From Lineus longissimus (Eukaryota; Nemertea; Pilidiophora; Heteronemertea; Lineidae), in the NCBI RefSeq assembly GCF_910592395.1, contig NC_088326.1, positions 1,557,001-1,617,000 of the forward strand: a DNA stretch of 60,000 bases, in the 5' to 3' direction. How positions within the stretch are numbered: position 1 is the stretch's first letter; every line of letters starts with the position of its first letter. Made by a program: the position numbers and the translations under genes. Positions 1 through 13,100 of the stretch are shown here, piece by piece. The notes beneath the pieces were generated by a model that ran no database searches, was not told the DNA's origin, and saw only the letters and a program-made list of their open reading frames with translations.

Positions 1-84
1 TTCTACCATCGGCCATCAAAGATTCTATGAGGGCACCTTTTGCAAGGGTACCCAAGTCTACTGATGAAACAGCGAAACAAAGCA

Positions 85-3000
85 TCATACATATTTGGCA
101 AACCCCTCATTAACTAACACATCGTCAATACACACATCGTTTTCCTCGTCAGATGTGTCAACCAACTTGACCTTGATGGCTTGACCTTGCTTGATGTTAT
201 TGTCCTTGATCAAGGCCACAAGGTCGCGATCGCTGAGGAGTTCTCTCAGGCGTTTTTCACAGTTGTTCGACCACGCTTTACCATCAGCCGGACAAATCCC
301 TGGAAGATAAATGCAAATACGATAACTGTTTCGGCTTGACCTCATGCTGACATGTCCTTTCATGTACATGTACATCAATGCACATGTAACCACATTATCT
401 TCTTGCAGAGAATTCCCTTAACAATTCTAAACCTGGACATACACTTTTGATAGTAAGATCTTAAAGTAAACTTACCACTCAATTCAGCCCTGAAAGCTTG
501 TAGAGGAAGCTCCCTAAAGTCTCCAGGCAGAGGTTGCAATGTATCCATTGGCACTATATTGTAGTCTCCATAGTCGACGAACTGCACGGAGACTGTTTGC
601 TCTTCAGGGAGGAGATCCTTAACCACCACACGATACCAGAGATCCTCGTAGAATGCAGCATAAAGCTGATCTTTGTGAAAGACAGTCAAGTTTGTATGCT
701 GCCACTGAAAGATTACAAAAAATGCTAGAATTAGTGAGATTGTAACTCACTTTTTGATGACACTTGATGTGATGTAGGGTCAAAAAGCTCACCGTTGATA
801 TAAGACCAATTGAGTGCGCAGAGATATGTGAGTGACCCGTCACAGCAAAACCAGGCGCATGTCGCTCTGAGCTTGGCAGATTGAGACGGACTGTTTGTTC
901 ATTTCTCTGTTGTCTGCCTTTTGTGAAATATGAGCACATCAATTTCTTCCATTATCTCCTGCTGTCATTTAGGATCATCTTCTGTGCGACATGCGCCTGG
1001 TTTTGCTGTGACGGGTCACATATATATCGTTTTTGCCAATTGCAAGAATAGACAGGTGCTGAAATTTTGTAGTTTTACAGTACGGTTAATCAAACACTAA
1101 CCTTGAATTGATAAGCACTGTACATCTCCGACATCAGAGTTTCGAGATCCTTTTGACTGTCATAGGGGACAACCTGGGGAAAAAGGAGGAGAAAGATCAG
1201 TTTGGCTCTAACAATATCCTACATGACGAGTGCCTGATAAACAACGTTAACATGTTATCATCCTCGACCGGTTACAGACAGTTCACAACGGAGTGTTGTG
1301 AAAGTTGTCTCAAACGTTAGAAAGCAGCCAACGTGGGAAAGAATTTCTTTACAACTTACTGCGAAATTGCTTGGATCACAAACCCACGTCACATGAATAT
1401 CGAAGAAACTCCCAACCTCCGGTATGTCTGCTATCGTCGGTATCGGGATCCTGTGATAATATTTCATCCGCATACTCGATAACGGTTCCGACAAGCTATC
1501 AAAGCTCGCCGTCGAGTCTATGGACTTAGTCCGATGATTTGGAAGCTGGAACGAATCTATGGACCCAGAGTTCGAATTTGAGTTGCTGCCAATGTTGTTT
1601 GGTGGCGCCGCTGGTTCAATAGCGGAGATATTTTGAATATCTGTAACTGTTTGCCCGTTGTTATTTTCCTCTTTTTGAGTATTTAAAGAATCGTTGACGC
1701 CAGTGTGATTCAAGACTAGCCAATTGTTCAGCCCAACTTCAGAAGCATCAACAGTGGTGTCCATCAGTTTTGAAATGTTGACATCAAGACTATCCAACGT
1801 CATGGCTGTTGAAGCATCCGAGGCTACCGTAGCACCATCTGATAGTTCCGCTTCCTGCCTATAGGCGGCTTCAGCCGATTCATCTAAAGTTACGTCGTCT
1901 AAATCATCAAATACGACATCATTCACTTCGGCTTCCAAGTCATCAGCACTGCAGGGAACAAGAGCATTAGTTGGCTCGTTACCAATGCACAATCGAAATA
2001 TAAAATAATGATAATAATTTAATAAATACCGGATATTATAGTGCCTTGTACAAGCTGAGCACGCTCCAAGGCACTTTACAATGGAGTTAGAAGCAAATAT
2101 TTGGATTTAAAACAGTTCGATAGTGGTAAACAGATTGATTAAAAAATTGAGTCTCTAATGAGTTGAAAGCAAAGCTGAGCATCAACTGGGACATTATTGG
2201 CTCAAAACAGTATTGGAGATTGTACTGTAAGTAGGAAGTAACTCGTGATGTCTATCACATGAGTAAATATTACGGTCTCGACTGAGAATCAAGGACATCA
2301 GTGCTGAAAAAAAAAAAAAAAAAAAAAAAAGAAAAAAGAAAGAAAGAAAAGTGCCGACAGGTGCATAGCTAACAAAACAGTTTGCTCACAATTCTAATAT
2401 ATCTTCATTCAATGGGATGAAATTCCTCTCATTCTCGTCGAAGAGGAACATGACCACTTCCGCCGGACTGTTGTCTGTTGCTTGCGTCATGGTCTACAAA
2501 AGAAGGAAATGACCATGTCATTATCTTTTCCGATAAAACATCACAGAATTGTTTTCTAGATGAAGCACAACCCTCAAGTACTGGTGTACTGGCATCACGG
2601 CAGTGATGGTTGTCACTAGCCTATGATGGTTTGGCGACTTATCTCCAATGTGAACAGTCATGAATCAAATCAGGCTATCATTAACAAGGGCTCTGACGTA
2701 ATGATACCCATGACGTCATGACATAACAGGTGCTAGGAGTGTGACGTTGCCAATGACATCACCACGTCATTTCATTGTAGAACTTTTCTACCTGGGGAGA
2801 ACTAACTCATTTACAAGGGTGGATCTAACTTGTTATATCGGGTTGAACTCCCAGGCAGAACTAGACCTCGTTGCTCCTCTTCGAACATACCTTAATTGGC
2901 ACAAACGCATCCAAATCGATGGAGGCTTCAAGAGTCCTCACAGTCTCTTGGGTCCACATCTTCCCGGGAGGCGGTAAACCGAACAATGTACACTGCACTG

Positions 3001-4129
3001 CCTGTAATAGAAAGGTCAAGGTCACTGTACATTCTCTTTTGATGCGAGATGACTTATGACATAAATTGGATAAACCTACTTAAATGAGGTTCTTGAGGTA
3101 TGACCAATGTAACTGGTAAGGTTACTCCACTTTCTCAGGAGGTGTTCATCTGATAAGTTTCTTTTTTCAGTAGGACATAAAAAAACTCCACAAAATAGTG
3201 CCATGCCACTCCTAGAAAGGGCTTATGTCCCTTTTTACCCCCAAAATGTGCCCCAACAAAACATGTTCTGACCCTCAGTCATCATTGGCCAAAGTCACCA
3301 TCACAAAGACGTTACACGTAGAGAAAGAAAGGTTTTACCTGATGAGGGAATGACAGTGTATGCGGACTAGCTTTAGCTGGACTACGCAGTTCGCTGATCT
3401 CGGTGACTTCTGAATTGCCGTAATCGACGTAATACACCTCCACCTTCCTGTCGGGAAGAACCTGGAGAATCTCTGCCCGACACCATCGACTGTCTACCAG
3501 GTCTCTCGCACAGACTATCTGGCCCGGTTCAGGATTCGCGATGAATTCATCCGCACCAATCCTCTGCAAAATGAAATGTTGTAGAATTAGGAAATCCGTT
3601 TGAGATTTTCGAGTCACTTGGACGCTAAACATTAGTAACAAAGAATGGAAAGAAGTTAATGTAAAACATGTTAACTTTGTCAAAACTGTACTAACATTGC
3701 CACTCCTAAAATATCTGTCTAAAGACGGACAAGGGATCTCAGGTGTCCTCAACAAAATGTTAAGCTGCAGGAATGTAACTTCGTTGAAAATCATGCTGGT
3801 AAAGACCGATAGTCATTCTAGCAGGATTACCACTCTGGCCCCATGTCATGAGGCCAGTTCAAAACTGATGTATCATTTCCCCTACCTTAGAAAAGTGTGC
3901 CTGGATCTCTCCCATCATCGTCTCAAGGCGCTGCTTCCCCGGCCCAGGCACCTGGAGGTGGAACAGGCCATTAGGGTCAATATGGATGATGTAAACTTCC
4001 TTGAGAGAGCCATCTGTTGGCAGGTGTGGTGACAAGTCTTGGTCGCTGACGGTCTCCATGAGGAGATTGTTGACGTTGACGTCGTTTTCAGAAGACGTGT
4101 CAAAGAGGATCACACTCAGACGATCTGAT
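85..4129 (-). CDS. TDRD7: TDRD7 exons 22-29: extended Tudor domains 3 and 4 with acidic linker
   Basis: Tudor 3 (exons 22-24) has PGQIVCARDLVDSRWCRAEI and YYVDYGNSEV. Exons 25-26 hold a long Asp/Glu/Ser-rich linker; exon 26 (1948-1360) alone is 196 codons, beginning ADDLEAEVNDVVFDDLDDV and rich in Ser, Thr and Asn, so probably disordered. Its last 20 or so codons start the fourth unit (GSFFDIHVTWVCDPSNF). Tudor 4 (exons 26-29) has KDQLYAAFYEDLWYRVVV and VQFVDYGDYNIVP. The protein ends in Tyr-Val just after FAK. Vertebrate TDRD7 is usually described with fewer Tudor units, so four good cores is at the upper end. Confidence 0.88.
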
Positions 4130-7100
4130 CTGGAATAGGCATTGGAATTCGGGTTTGAAAGCGGCACCCACAATATTCATCAGAATCCAAATTTGATATG
4201 AAACTAATGAATACTGTAACCCAGGAAAATTTTGCGGGCAGGTTAATTTTGCGGTATTTGCGGTCAGCACAAATCCGCAAATTAACCTGCCGCCAAATTT
4301 TCCTGGGTTACAGTAGTAGATTCCCAGATATAAAACAATGATGAAATAAAATTACATAAAATGTTTTTTCTCACTTTCTCAATTTCTTACCTACCTGCTA
4401 ACAACTTTCGCCAAGCAACTCTTTCCAAGTACATCATCCAACAATTTCTCCAAAATTTCTTCGTTCGTTTCAAATTCTTCCAAGCCTGATAAACTGACAG
4501 TAATGGCCTGATACGGCAGCTTCCTGAACTTGTTGTCTAAATTCCTCAATTGGCTGACCTTGACGGTTTCTCTTCCACCGTGATCCATAAATGACACATT
4601 CACCTAAGATGAACAAAACGGCACCTAAATGTTAGTTTTTTCTAAACTTGGCATCTATGATTACAGAAAATGGAGCTTTTTCTCAAACAAATTCAGGAAC
4701 TATGCCAATTTTCTTGGTTGCACCTTCACTTCTGTCAGAACTTTTAGCTTCTTAGGTGGCTGGTGGTTGGGGCCAACCAGTTTTTTCTTCTTTTCTTTCG
4801 TTCACCACGTTTTAAACAGTCAGTCCGGATTTTATTATAAAGTTGGTGGTCCTGCGTAGCTGCTGGAGATCTCCTTTTGCCGAAGACGGATGCACTGGGC
4901 CAGGATTCCTGGCGCATAACCGCAGTGCAACGCAATTTACACCAAAATGACAGACACGGGCCAACCAGTGTCAACCAGCAGAAGATGAAGATCTCCAAAA
5001 AGGTCAAATTAAAAGGAATGTTCAGGCAGGGGGTCAACAATGAGTAGTTTACACAAACTATGATTCAATCCTCACCTCTTCGCCATCAACGTGAATAGCA
5101 CGGACCCGATTGACCGAAAGACCATCATCGTTCTCATTCACGAGAGCATAGAGCGTACCAGCTCGCACGAATGTTGGAGGGATGGTTTTCTTGGTGTAAA
5201 ACCTCTCCATTTTTTCTTCGAGGTCCTCTAATAGTTCCTGGAGACAAAAGGAAAGGAGGAAGACTTATAAAATGTTCAGGGGCCTGGGTTCAGCACCAGT
5301 GATCAGTGAAAAGTTTGTCATTACTTACTGAAATTGGTTGTATTCCACTCATACAGTCACTCCATATGATGGGCCAGCCCAGGTCTCTTGCCTGTGATCA
5401 TTCTTTGTCATATGTACTGGTATAGTTTATCCTCTAGATAATATGTCCTCCTGACTCAATCTGTTCTCCATGAACAACTCTTCTCAACTAACTTAAAATT
5501 CCCTCCCCAAAAGTACACACAGATCTGTGATGTCATCACTACATGAGCACAATGTCATTATTTGTGTGTAAGTGGTCTGCTAGTTAAAGTTGACAATCAG
5601 AGTCTTTGGTTCAGCACCTGTGAGCTCTTACTAAGGCCTACAAGGACCGTCCTTCAGAGAAACATAACGGGAATCCACTCACTGAATAGTTTGGCCCCAC
5701 AAGGCGTACAACGACGTCCGATGTTTTGTTGATAAATGACACAAAGACGTCGAGATTTTCATCATCAGGTATCACCAAGGTATCTGGAAAGGAACAAATA
5801 CATGTTGATTACAATTTCCATTGTTAAGCAGTACATTTTTACTTCATACATGTACATGTAATCACTGTGCCCTCTCAGATCCCCTTTGCTCAAAGTTACC
5901 CCTGTTTCTAATCCCGGCACAGTCGCCCAGCAAACTCGAATATCAAACATTACCTGGTTCTACTAATCGTTGATTTGCATAACCTTTCTCTACGAGGACG
6001 TCATTGATACAGAGAAGGTCGGTTCCCAGCGAGATATCACAAGTGTCATCTGAAAAACAAACGGTGAAAAGATGTCACATCAAAATCAAACACCCTACTG
6101 GTCCATTCGGTGAAATTTTAACAAACTGACGCGATCAAAGACAATGCATATTACAAGCCCAATGTTCGGCATTTCCATTATTCTCATTCTTGTGATGAAC
6201 TAGGTTTAGTTTCAAATTCGGCCATGGTGGTGCCAGCATTGACAGACTTGCCCCCATCACTGGACCATACCCTATGTGATGCCATTTGCCAGCGCTCTAG
6301 AATTCCTGTTGTACTGCTAAGGTGGCGACAGAAATTCTGGCCCGCAGACACCGAGTTCAAGGCAAGACTGAGGGGAACACAGCAGATTCAAAACAACAAA
6401 CCACTTCATCTCCAACACAGGACTGAAGATATGGCACAGGCAGGCTGAAGAAGGAGAAGGAGATTCAAGGACTCACCGATGACGTCTAGAACCTCAACAG
6501 TCAATAGCTGGTCCTCCGTGAGTTTACAGAACTCCCTGATGCAGTCTATGCTCCAAGAGGCCTGGAAGAGAAAAGGAACAGTCAACAAAACAAAGAAATC
6601 TAAATTGAGAGCTTATCAAGTGGCTGCACTGGAGAGAGCTGCCAGGTTTGGGCAGACATGCAACAGACCAAGCAAGTGAAAATCATTCCGCATACAAGGT
6701 TGACAATACCCCCCCCCCCATCCAGACCGCACTGGTGACTGATAGAGCGAAGTTCATTTACCTCAGTTGGTGTGACCCCGTGTAACGAACACTTTATAGC
6801 TTGTGCTGGTTCCTTAGCAACTGATGATAACATTCTCTTCATCTTCGACTTGGGGATAAACTCAGTGTTGCCGTAGTCAATATAAAGAACCTCTCCTTCC
6901 GTCTCAAACTGAAAAAATCATTTCAAAATTTCATTTCCACAAAACAAACTCATGAAACAACACATGGATAAAGACCTTCACACATAAACTCCTCATTTTT
7001 TGCATTTGTCAAGCCAGTTGATTTTCTGCCCAAGTGTCTGGTCATCAATTTGGCTTTCAATGTTTCCAACTTGGAACTATCTCGTCTGCCTTGGCATAAC

Positions 7101-10100
7101 AACAAAGTACAAACAACTGGATTCTTAGTTTTATTTACATTCTAAGTAAAGTGTCTTGTCCAGATCACAAGCCACTGGTGTCAGGATTATGACGTCAATG
7201 TTGCCCTATCCATTCATACCTACAGTGATGTTAGCTCGGTGCTTGGGATATCTTGAGATGTGTCCCCAAAGAGTATCATTTTGGCCTGGTGCTCATCTGG
7301 GTTAGAAGATTTTCACAGTAAGCGACGAAACATACGTTTACCTTTCCAGAAACCCTTGTCGATATAACCTTCGCCCTGTACCAGTTACCATCGTCACTGA
7401 ACTGCGCCACGCAGTAACTCCCTTCCTCCATTTTCGTAATTTCCTTCGGGCAGCCGCGCGACTAGAATATAGAAAAAAAACATCATAAGGAATTGAACAA
7501 AATGTATCATAACTACGAGTTTTGGGGTAAGTGGGATCCCTTAGCTATATGAAAGCATGAGCAAGTGGACTTTTGATAAATGCCTGGAGACAGCGCTCAA
7601 GTTTGAGCACTTCTCAAGGCCTAACCACAGCATTCATGAACCACTTACTTACTGTGCCCATCAAAAGTAATCTTGACAGTGAGTCCAAGGTATCCAAACA
7701 TACTGACTAGGCTAGACTCGGACAAAGCCTGACCAAGACCGGCCTAGTTTGTGGAACGAGGCTTGGGGCCAAAACAGGCCAAGTCAAGTACTGGCAGGTT
7801 TCCCGCTTGGCTTGTTCTGCGTGCTGTGCCATTGTTCGTGAAATGGAGTACTGTAACAAGGCTTGATGGTTGATACACCCCATCCAATTATTATGATTAT
7901 GGCTGTGACAAGCGGGCAGGAGGAATACTTAGCCGCCAAGTGTACAAGACCAGTTTATTAAACTCACCTCATAGTGGCCTCGGATTTCTTCCATGATCCT
8001 TTCGATACACGAGGCTTCCTCCTGGACGTAAAACTCATTGCAATGCAGCGTGTATGATATGAACACTTTCAATTTATCACTGAAAAAGAAGGCAGAATCT
8101 CACAGTTATCTCAATTTCAACAGTAACGATTGTTAGATGTTTGGTGTAAATTGGCATCGTCTGCTGCAAGCCCAACCAACAAGTTGTTTACAAGTTCCAA
8201 ATCGGAGAGAGCGACCTCTGCCCATAGGACATGAAGCTTGAGAGGAGATCCTCAGGGTTCCAGCCAGATCCAAACAAAATTAACATCAGAGGTTTCTTAC
8301 CCAGCCTTGTATGTTTTCATCGGCGGGATGATGACCTTCTCAAATCTGGACGCAGCACCAGACGATGTTGACATCATTTTCGTCGCTGACTGACTAACTG
8401 GATAGTATATAGACATGGTCTTCGCTGCTGCACTCCTAGAGGGTGAAATAACACAAACGCCACGTCATTTATGCAATTTACAAATATTTCCGAAAAACAT
8501 ACTTTTTACGATTTTCATATGGCAGATTATGAAATTCTGGCCGTTTTCTCACGCAGTTACAGTCTAAGAGAACTTACTCTTCAATTCTGATAATATCGTC
8601 CCAGCTTTTAAGTAATTCTCCATAATTTGATGGTAAATTCTCGCCATATTTTTCTTTGTATTCAATAGGGAAGCGTGTATTCCACATTCCCGAGGGTTTC
8701 GTGGCAATCAACTGAAAAGACATGAAAGAGGGGAATGATGAGAAAGGGCAACCACTCATCTTGATTGGCTCCATTTTCCAAGATGTTTTGCAACGAGATT
8801 AATTTCCATGAAATTCAATCCCAGCTCATCAAATTTCACTTCTCCAATATTTATCTCTTTTGACAGCTCAAAGGGTTAATCACAACAAAGCCTATGATAC
8901 TAATTTTTACATAAGCAAACACAATCGAACGCGATTAGCATACACAAACACCGAGATATCAACCCAATATTTCGTCAAAGCCGCCCCTGAATAGGCCCTG
9001 TGTGCATACCCCGTGTGCCTAGGCCTACAACAATAGAAAGCTTGTTTTCCTAGATTAGAAGATCGGAGATCGCTAGTGAAAGCCCTAATACAACTATTTA
9101 CTGGAATATGAATGCCATTAACGTGCGGACATAATGATTTAAAAGCAAAGGAACTATTATAAACGCTCTTTCAAATAGGATTAAGTCTACACTTATGACA
9201 AAGTTTTACTACTGCTTTCAGTCCTTTGAGAGAGACGGAATTCGTTGGAAGCGCATTTTTTTGGCTCTGTTTTCATTCATACGATTCTAGGAGATGAGAT
9301 ATTTTTGACTGTTTGTTTGAACCAAATCGACTTTCACAATCTAATACCCACACACATAGAAGTTGGGTTATGGGTACGGTTTTGACAATTCATCATAAAT
9401 ATTTCAATCCTTCAGCTCCCACACTTTGAACTGAACGAGCTGACAGTCCAATGAAATTATTTCTCTGAATATCACGGATAAGGATTTCTATTCCAAACAG
9501 ATTTATGGGAGTTTGAAACTTGTCTTTACTGTGGACAAAGTGACTGTTTCAACTCTTTCATGAGTGGGATAGTTTTCTAAACGGATACAGCTTTCTGTGA
9601 GACTGATCTATGAGTAGCAAAGGATATTAGACTATGGACTTGACACTTCTGTGAGAGAATTTATGCAGTAGCTTTTAAAGGTAAGTATCTTTTTAAAACT
9701 TTGTCTCATCAAGATTAAAGCACAAAATATATGACAGAGAGCGATCATTGTGGGTCATTTTCAACAAAAGAACTAAAAATAATTTTACAACTTTTGACCA
9801 GTGAATCCTGAAATTCAGATTAATTCGGATGATTCTCACCCACACAGCAAGTATGAACGCACACCTCAGCTATATCAGACCAAAGCTTAGATTCAATGAT
9901 CAGACACTGCCTACACACATCAAAACAAAGGCCTACCTCAATAAATAATTCAGGTAGGTAACTATTTGGTTGCAAGTATCACAAAGAGATCAATGATCAG
10001 CGCATATTTTTGAAAGTGGGAGCTTAATCAATGTAGAAACATACTTAAAAGAGAATCGATGCATAATCAGTCAAATCTTATCAGTGGTGTGTATCACTGC

Positions 10101-13100
10101 AGTTCAGTTCGATAATGCTATGTGGTTTGCCAAAGATCACAATCAAAATTGGACTGCATCTGACACTTGGATCCAACCCACCAGACATCAATGACATTTT
10201 GGAGACAAAAGACAACCTGTCTATTTTGTTTTGCACTTATGAGAGATTTGTGTTTTGTGAGTTTACCAATCTGTGTTGACACAGTGCCTTGGGGCCGTCT
10301 GCCCATTTCACCAGTATATATAGTAGGCCCTGATCTAATGTATTTCTAATTCTCATGAAAGCTCCAAAGAATGATGAGATTTGCTGCCTATTTTGGCGAG
10401 ATTTATGAAAAAATCTATCAATCTTTCAGTTTCTAATGGGTTATGAATTGGATAAGTGATTGCCTGGCGGCCTGGTCACTTGCTGAAATAACTGTAGGAG
10501 CTTTTCTCAACATTATTTTGTTCTGAAGTTCTCAAAGTCTTAAACTGAGTTTCTTGTGTTGCCTCAGAGAACGAACATGCATGTCATTCTTTTAAGTTTC
10601 TCTTCCTTCTCAAGGATTTCAGCCACCGAAAGAGTATACAAAACGATATTCATTCTTCAGCAATAATCTTTCTCTTTTCCACAGAGAGCAAAGTATTACA
10701 GACTGCAACTATGTCGGAGCTACCTAATGAAAAGTAAGTTAATTATTACTGCAAATTCTGACTCCCTTGATCCCAACCTCAAGCTGGTGCCAAGTGCATT
10801 TGTCGCCAACAGATAAGAATCAATCCATATTAGAGATACTATCCTACAATCAATGGGTTTCATTGTTTTTTGAAGCCAGGTTGCACACTGGGAGTGTTAC
10901 TCCGGTCAATGAAGGCATTCAATCTCTAAGCCAAATCAATGACAGACCATACACATCGATTGACACTCAAGCACCAGAAGTGAGACACGATAAAGGACTG
11001 GCACACGAGAGCCAGCACCCAGCAGTCAGGAATCTCATCCAAACACACAAGACCAAATCTATCACTTCCATTTTCAGTGACCTCCCAAACGGCACACATA
11101 ACGTAAACGTCGACATGGAATCAGACGAATTCCGTGACTTCATGAATCCGGACGAACTCAGCGACGTCATTCTGGTCGTCGAGAAAAAGAAGCTGTACGT
11201 CCACCGACAATACTTGGCAGAATGGTCGTCCGTTTGGCGCACGATGTTTCTGACCAACTTCGCGAATAGGAACCAGACGGAAATAATGCTGCCTGGGAAG
11301 AGGTTGGAGGACATATTGGATTTGTTGCGATGTATTTATCCGATGCAAAGTGCAGTCACAGGTTCGTATCATCATTTGTGCTTGTTTACGTTCAGACAGC
11401 GGAAACCTCTTTATTTCGGGACTGACAAGTGCTGTCCTTAATAGAGAGGTGTTCTGATTAGAGAGGTCAAACTGAATGGAAAGACCAAATCTGGGACCAA
11501 AGCTAGTGTCCTTAATAAATTTTGGACCAAAGCTAGTGTCCTTAATAGAGAGGTTTCCACTAAGGCAGGTTCTACTGTAGTATTATTTAAATCACTTTGA
11601 AGGGTTCATTAAATTATTCCAAGTGACTTAATCATCACAATGCTAATTGGCCAATCAAATAAGTCACACATAAAATTCTATTATTACCACCTTAATCACT
11701 TCTGAAGAGTTCAACACAGGACTCCACATTGAGAAATGCCCCCAAAAAACTAATAGATTTATAAATTGTGACTCGCTCTACCAAAACTAGGCGCTTGTCG
11801 CATCTGACCTCGACAGGTTGATACGGACTTGTTGTTCATTTCCCTATTGTAGACCTTTTGTGAAATCTATTACAAACTGATTTGGTCACATTTCACAAAA
11901 GGTCTACAATAGGGAAATGAACAACAAGTTCGTATCAACCTGTCAAGTTCAGATGCGACAAGCGCCTAGTTTTGGTAGAGCGGGTCACAATTTATAAGTT
12001 GATATTTCTAGCTTTGAAACAACCTGCAAGTTTACAGGTTTACCAGTCTGGAGATTTTTATCTCGATTATCCAAATTTTACAAATTAACACGATTTTTCT
12101 GGCTTATTTCCTTCCACTTCCAGCTTTTCATAAAGTGCTGATTTTTAACAAACATACCACAATGACCCAAACCACAACCTGGGAGCTTTTTTCCCATTAT
12201 GCGCGGATTTAAACAGCATTTCCAATCTTTGCCCATTAAGACTACGATGTTGATTTTCAACCAAAATAATACCATAATCACTTCTAGTGTTTACTGAACT
12301 CATAACCGAGACCACCTCATGTTTTCTCCTGACAAGTATTTACCAAAACAACATTAAGAAACTTTACTTGAACACAACATAATAGATTTCTAAATCAACT
12401 TCCACCTTCCACAAAATTAATAAGCTTGAAGAAACTTTCTTTTTTCAGATGAAAACGTCAACACCCTCCTATCGCTCGCTGACGAATACATGATGGAACG
12501 AATAATGACGAAATGCGAGGATTTCCTCTTGGAGAAGGACCCCACCATGGAGACCCTCGTGACCGCCCAGCGCTACAACCTCAAACGCCTCTTCAAATCA
12601 TGTGTAGATTACGCCAAAAACTGTTGCCTAGAAGACGTTGAAAAGTGCCCCGAATTCACCGATTTAGAACCGCATACAATTCTAATGATCTACAAATCGA
12701 AACTGGACTCGTTACGGGAATATGCCTACGCCATGCAGGGGAAGGAAAAGAATACCCGTTCGGAGCATGAAGCGTTAAAATTACAGCATGAGAAAACACT
12801 GCTGTATACGCGGACGATTGAAGGATTATGGGAATCACCGAGTAAGAGATGTTACCGGCATATCACGAATGACAAGTTTGATTTTTCTTGTACGGAGTGT
12901 AATGAGAAGGTTCAGAGGCAAGTTCGTAGACTGTGTAGTGAGACGATCGGCATGAGAAAGGTCTATTTGAACCATAGTAACTGTAATTCGGTTGTCTCGA
13001 CTCCCAGAGACAGGAAGATATGAACACTGGATTGCTTTTTGGGTGTATGATGGATCAGTTTTGACTTGAGCTGGAAACCTGCGATCGCTGCACGGATGGA

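Larger units (their letters stand above)
11362..12448. other. BTB gene intron 2 carrying two transposon relics
   Basis: Contains a pogo-type MITE relic (about 11400-11578) and a full foldback MITE (11767-11989). The rest has no recognised content. Confidence 0.6.

Noticed and set aside
2711-2718. Palindromic CRE-like TGACGTCA
   Set aside because: Mid-intron 8-mer with no promoter context; expected by chance in 60 kb at low rate and not otherwise supported.
10767-10879. Using the ATG at 10767 as the only BTB start
   Set aside because: The upstream 23-base coding exon with its own acceptor, donor and matching phase is better supported; kept as an alternative in the BTB entry.
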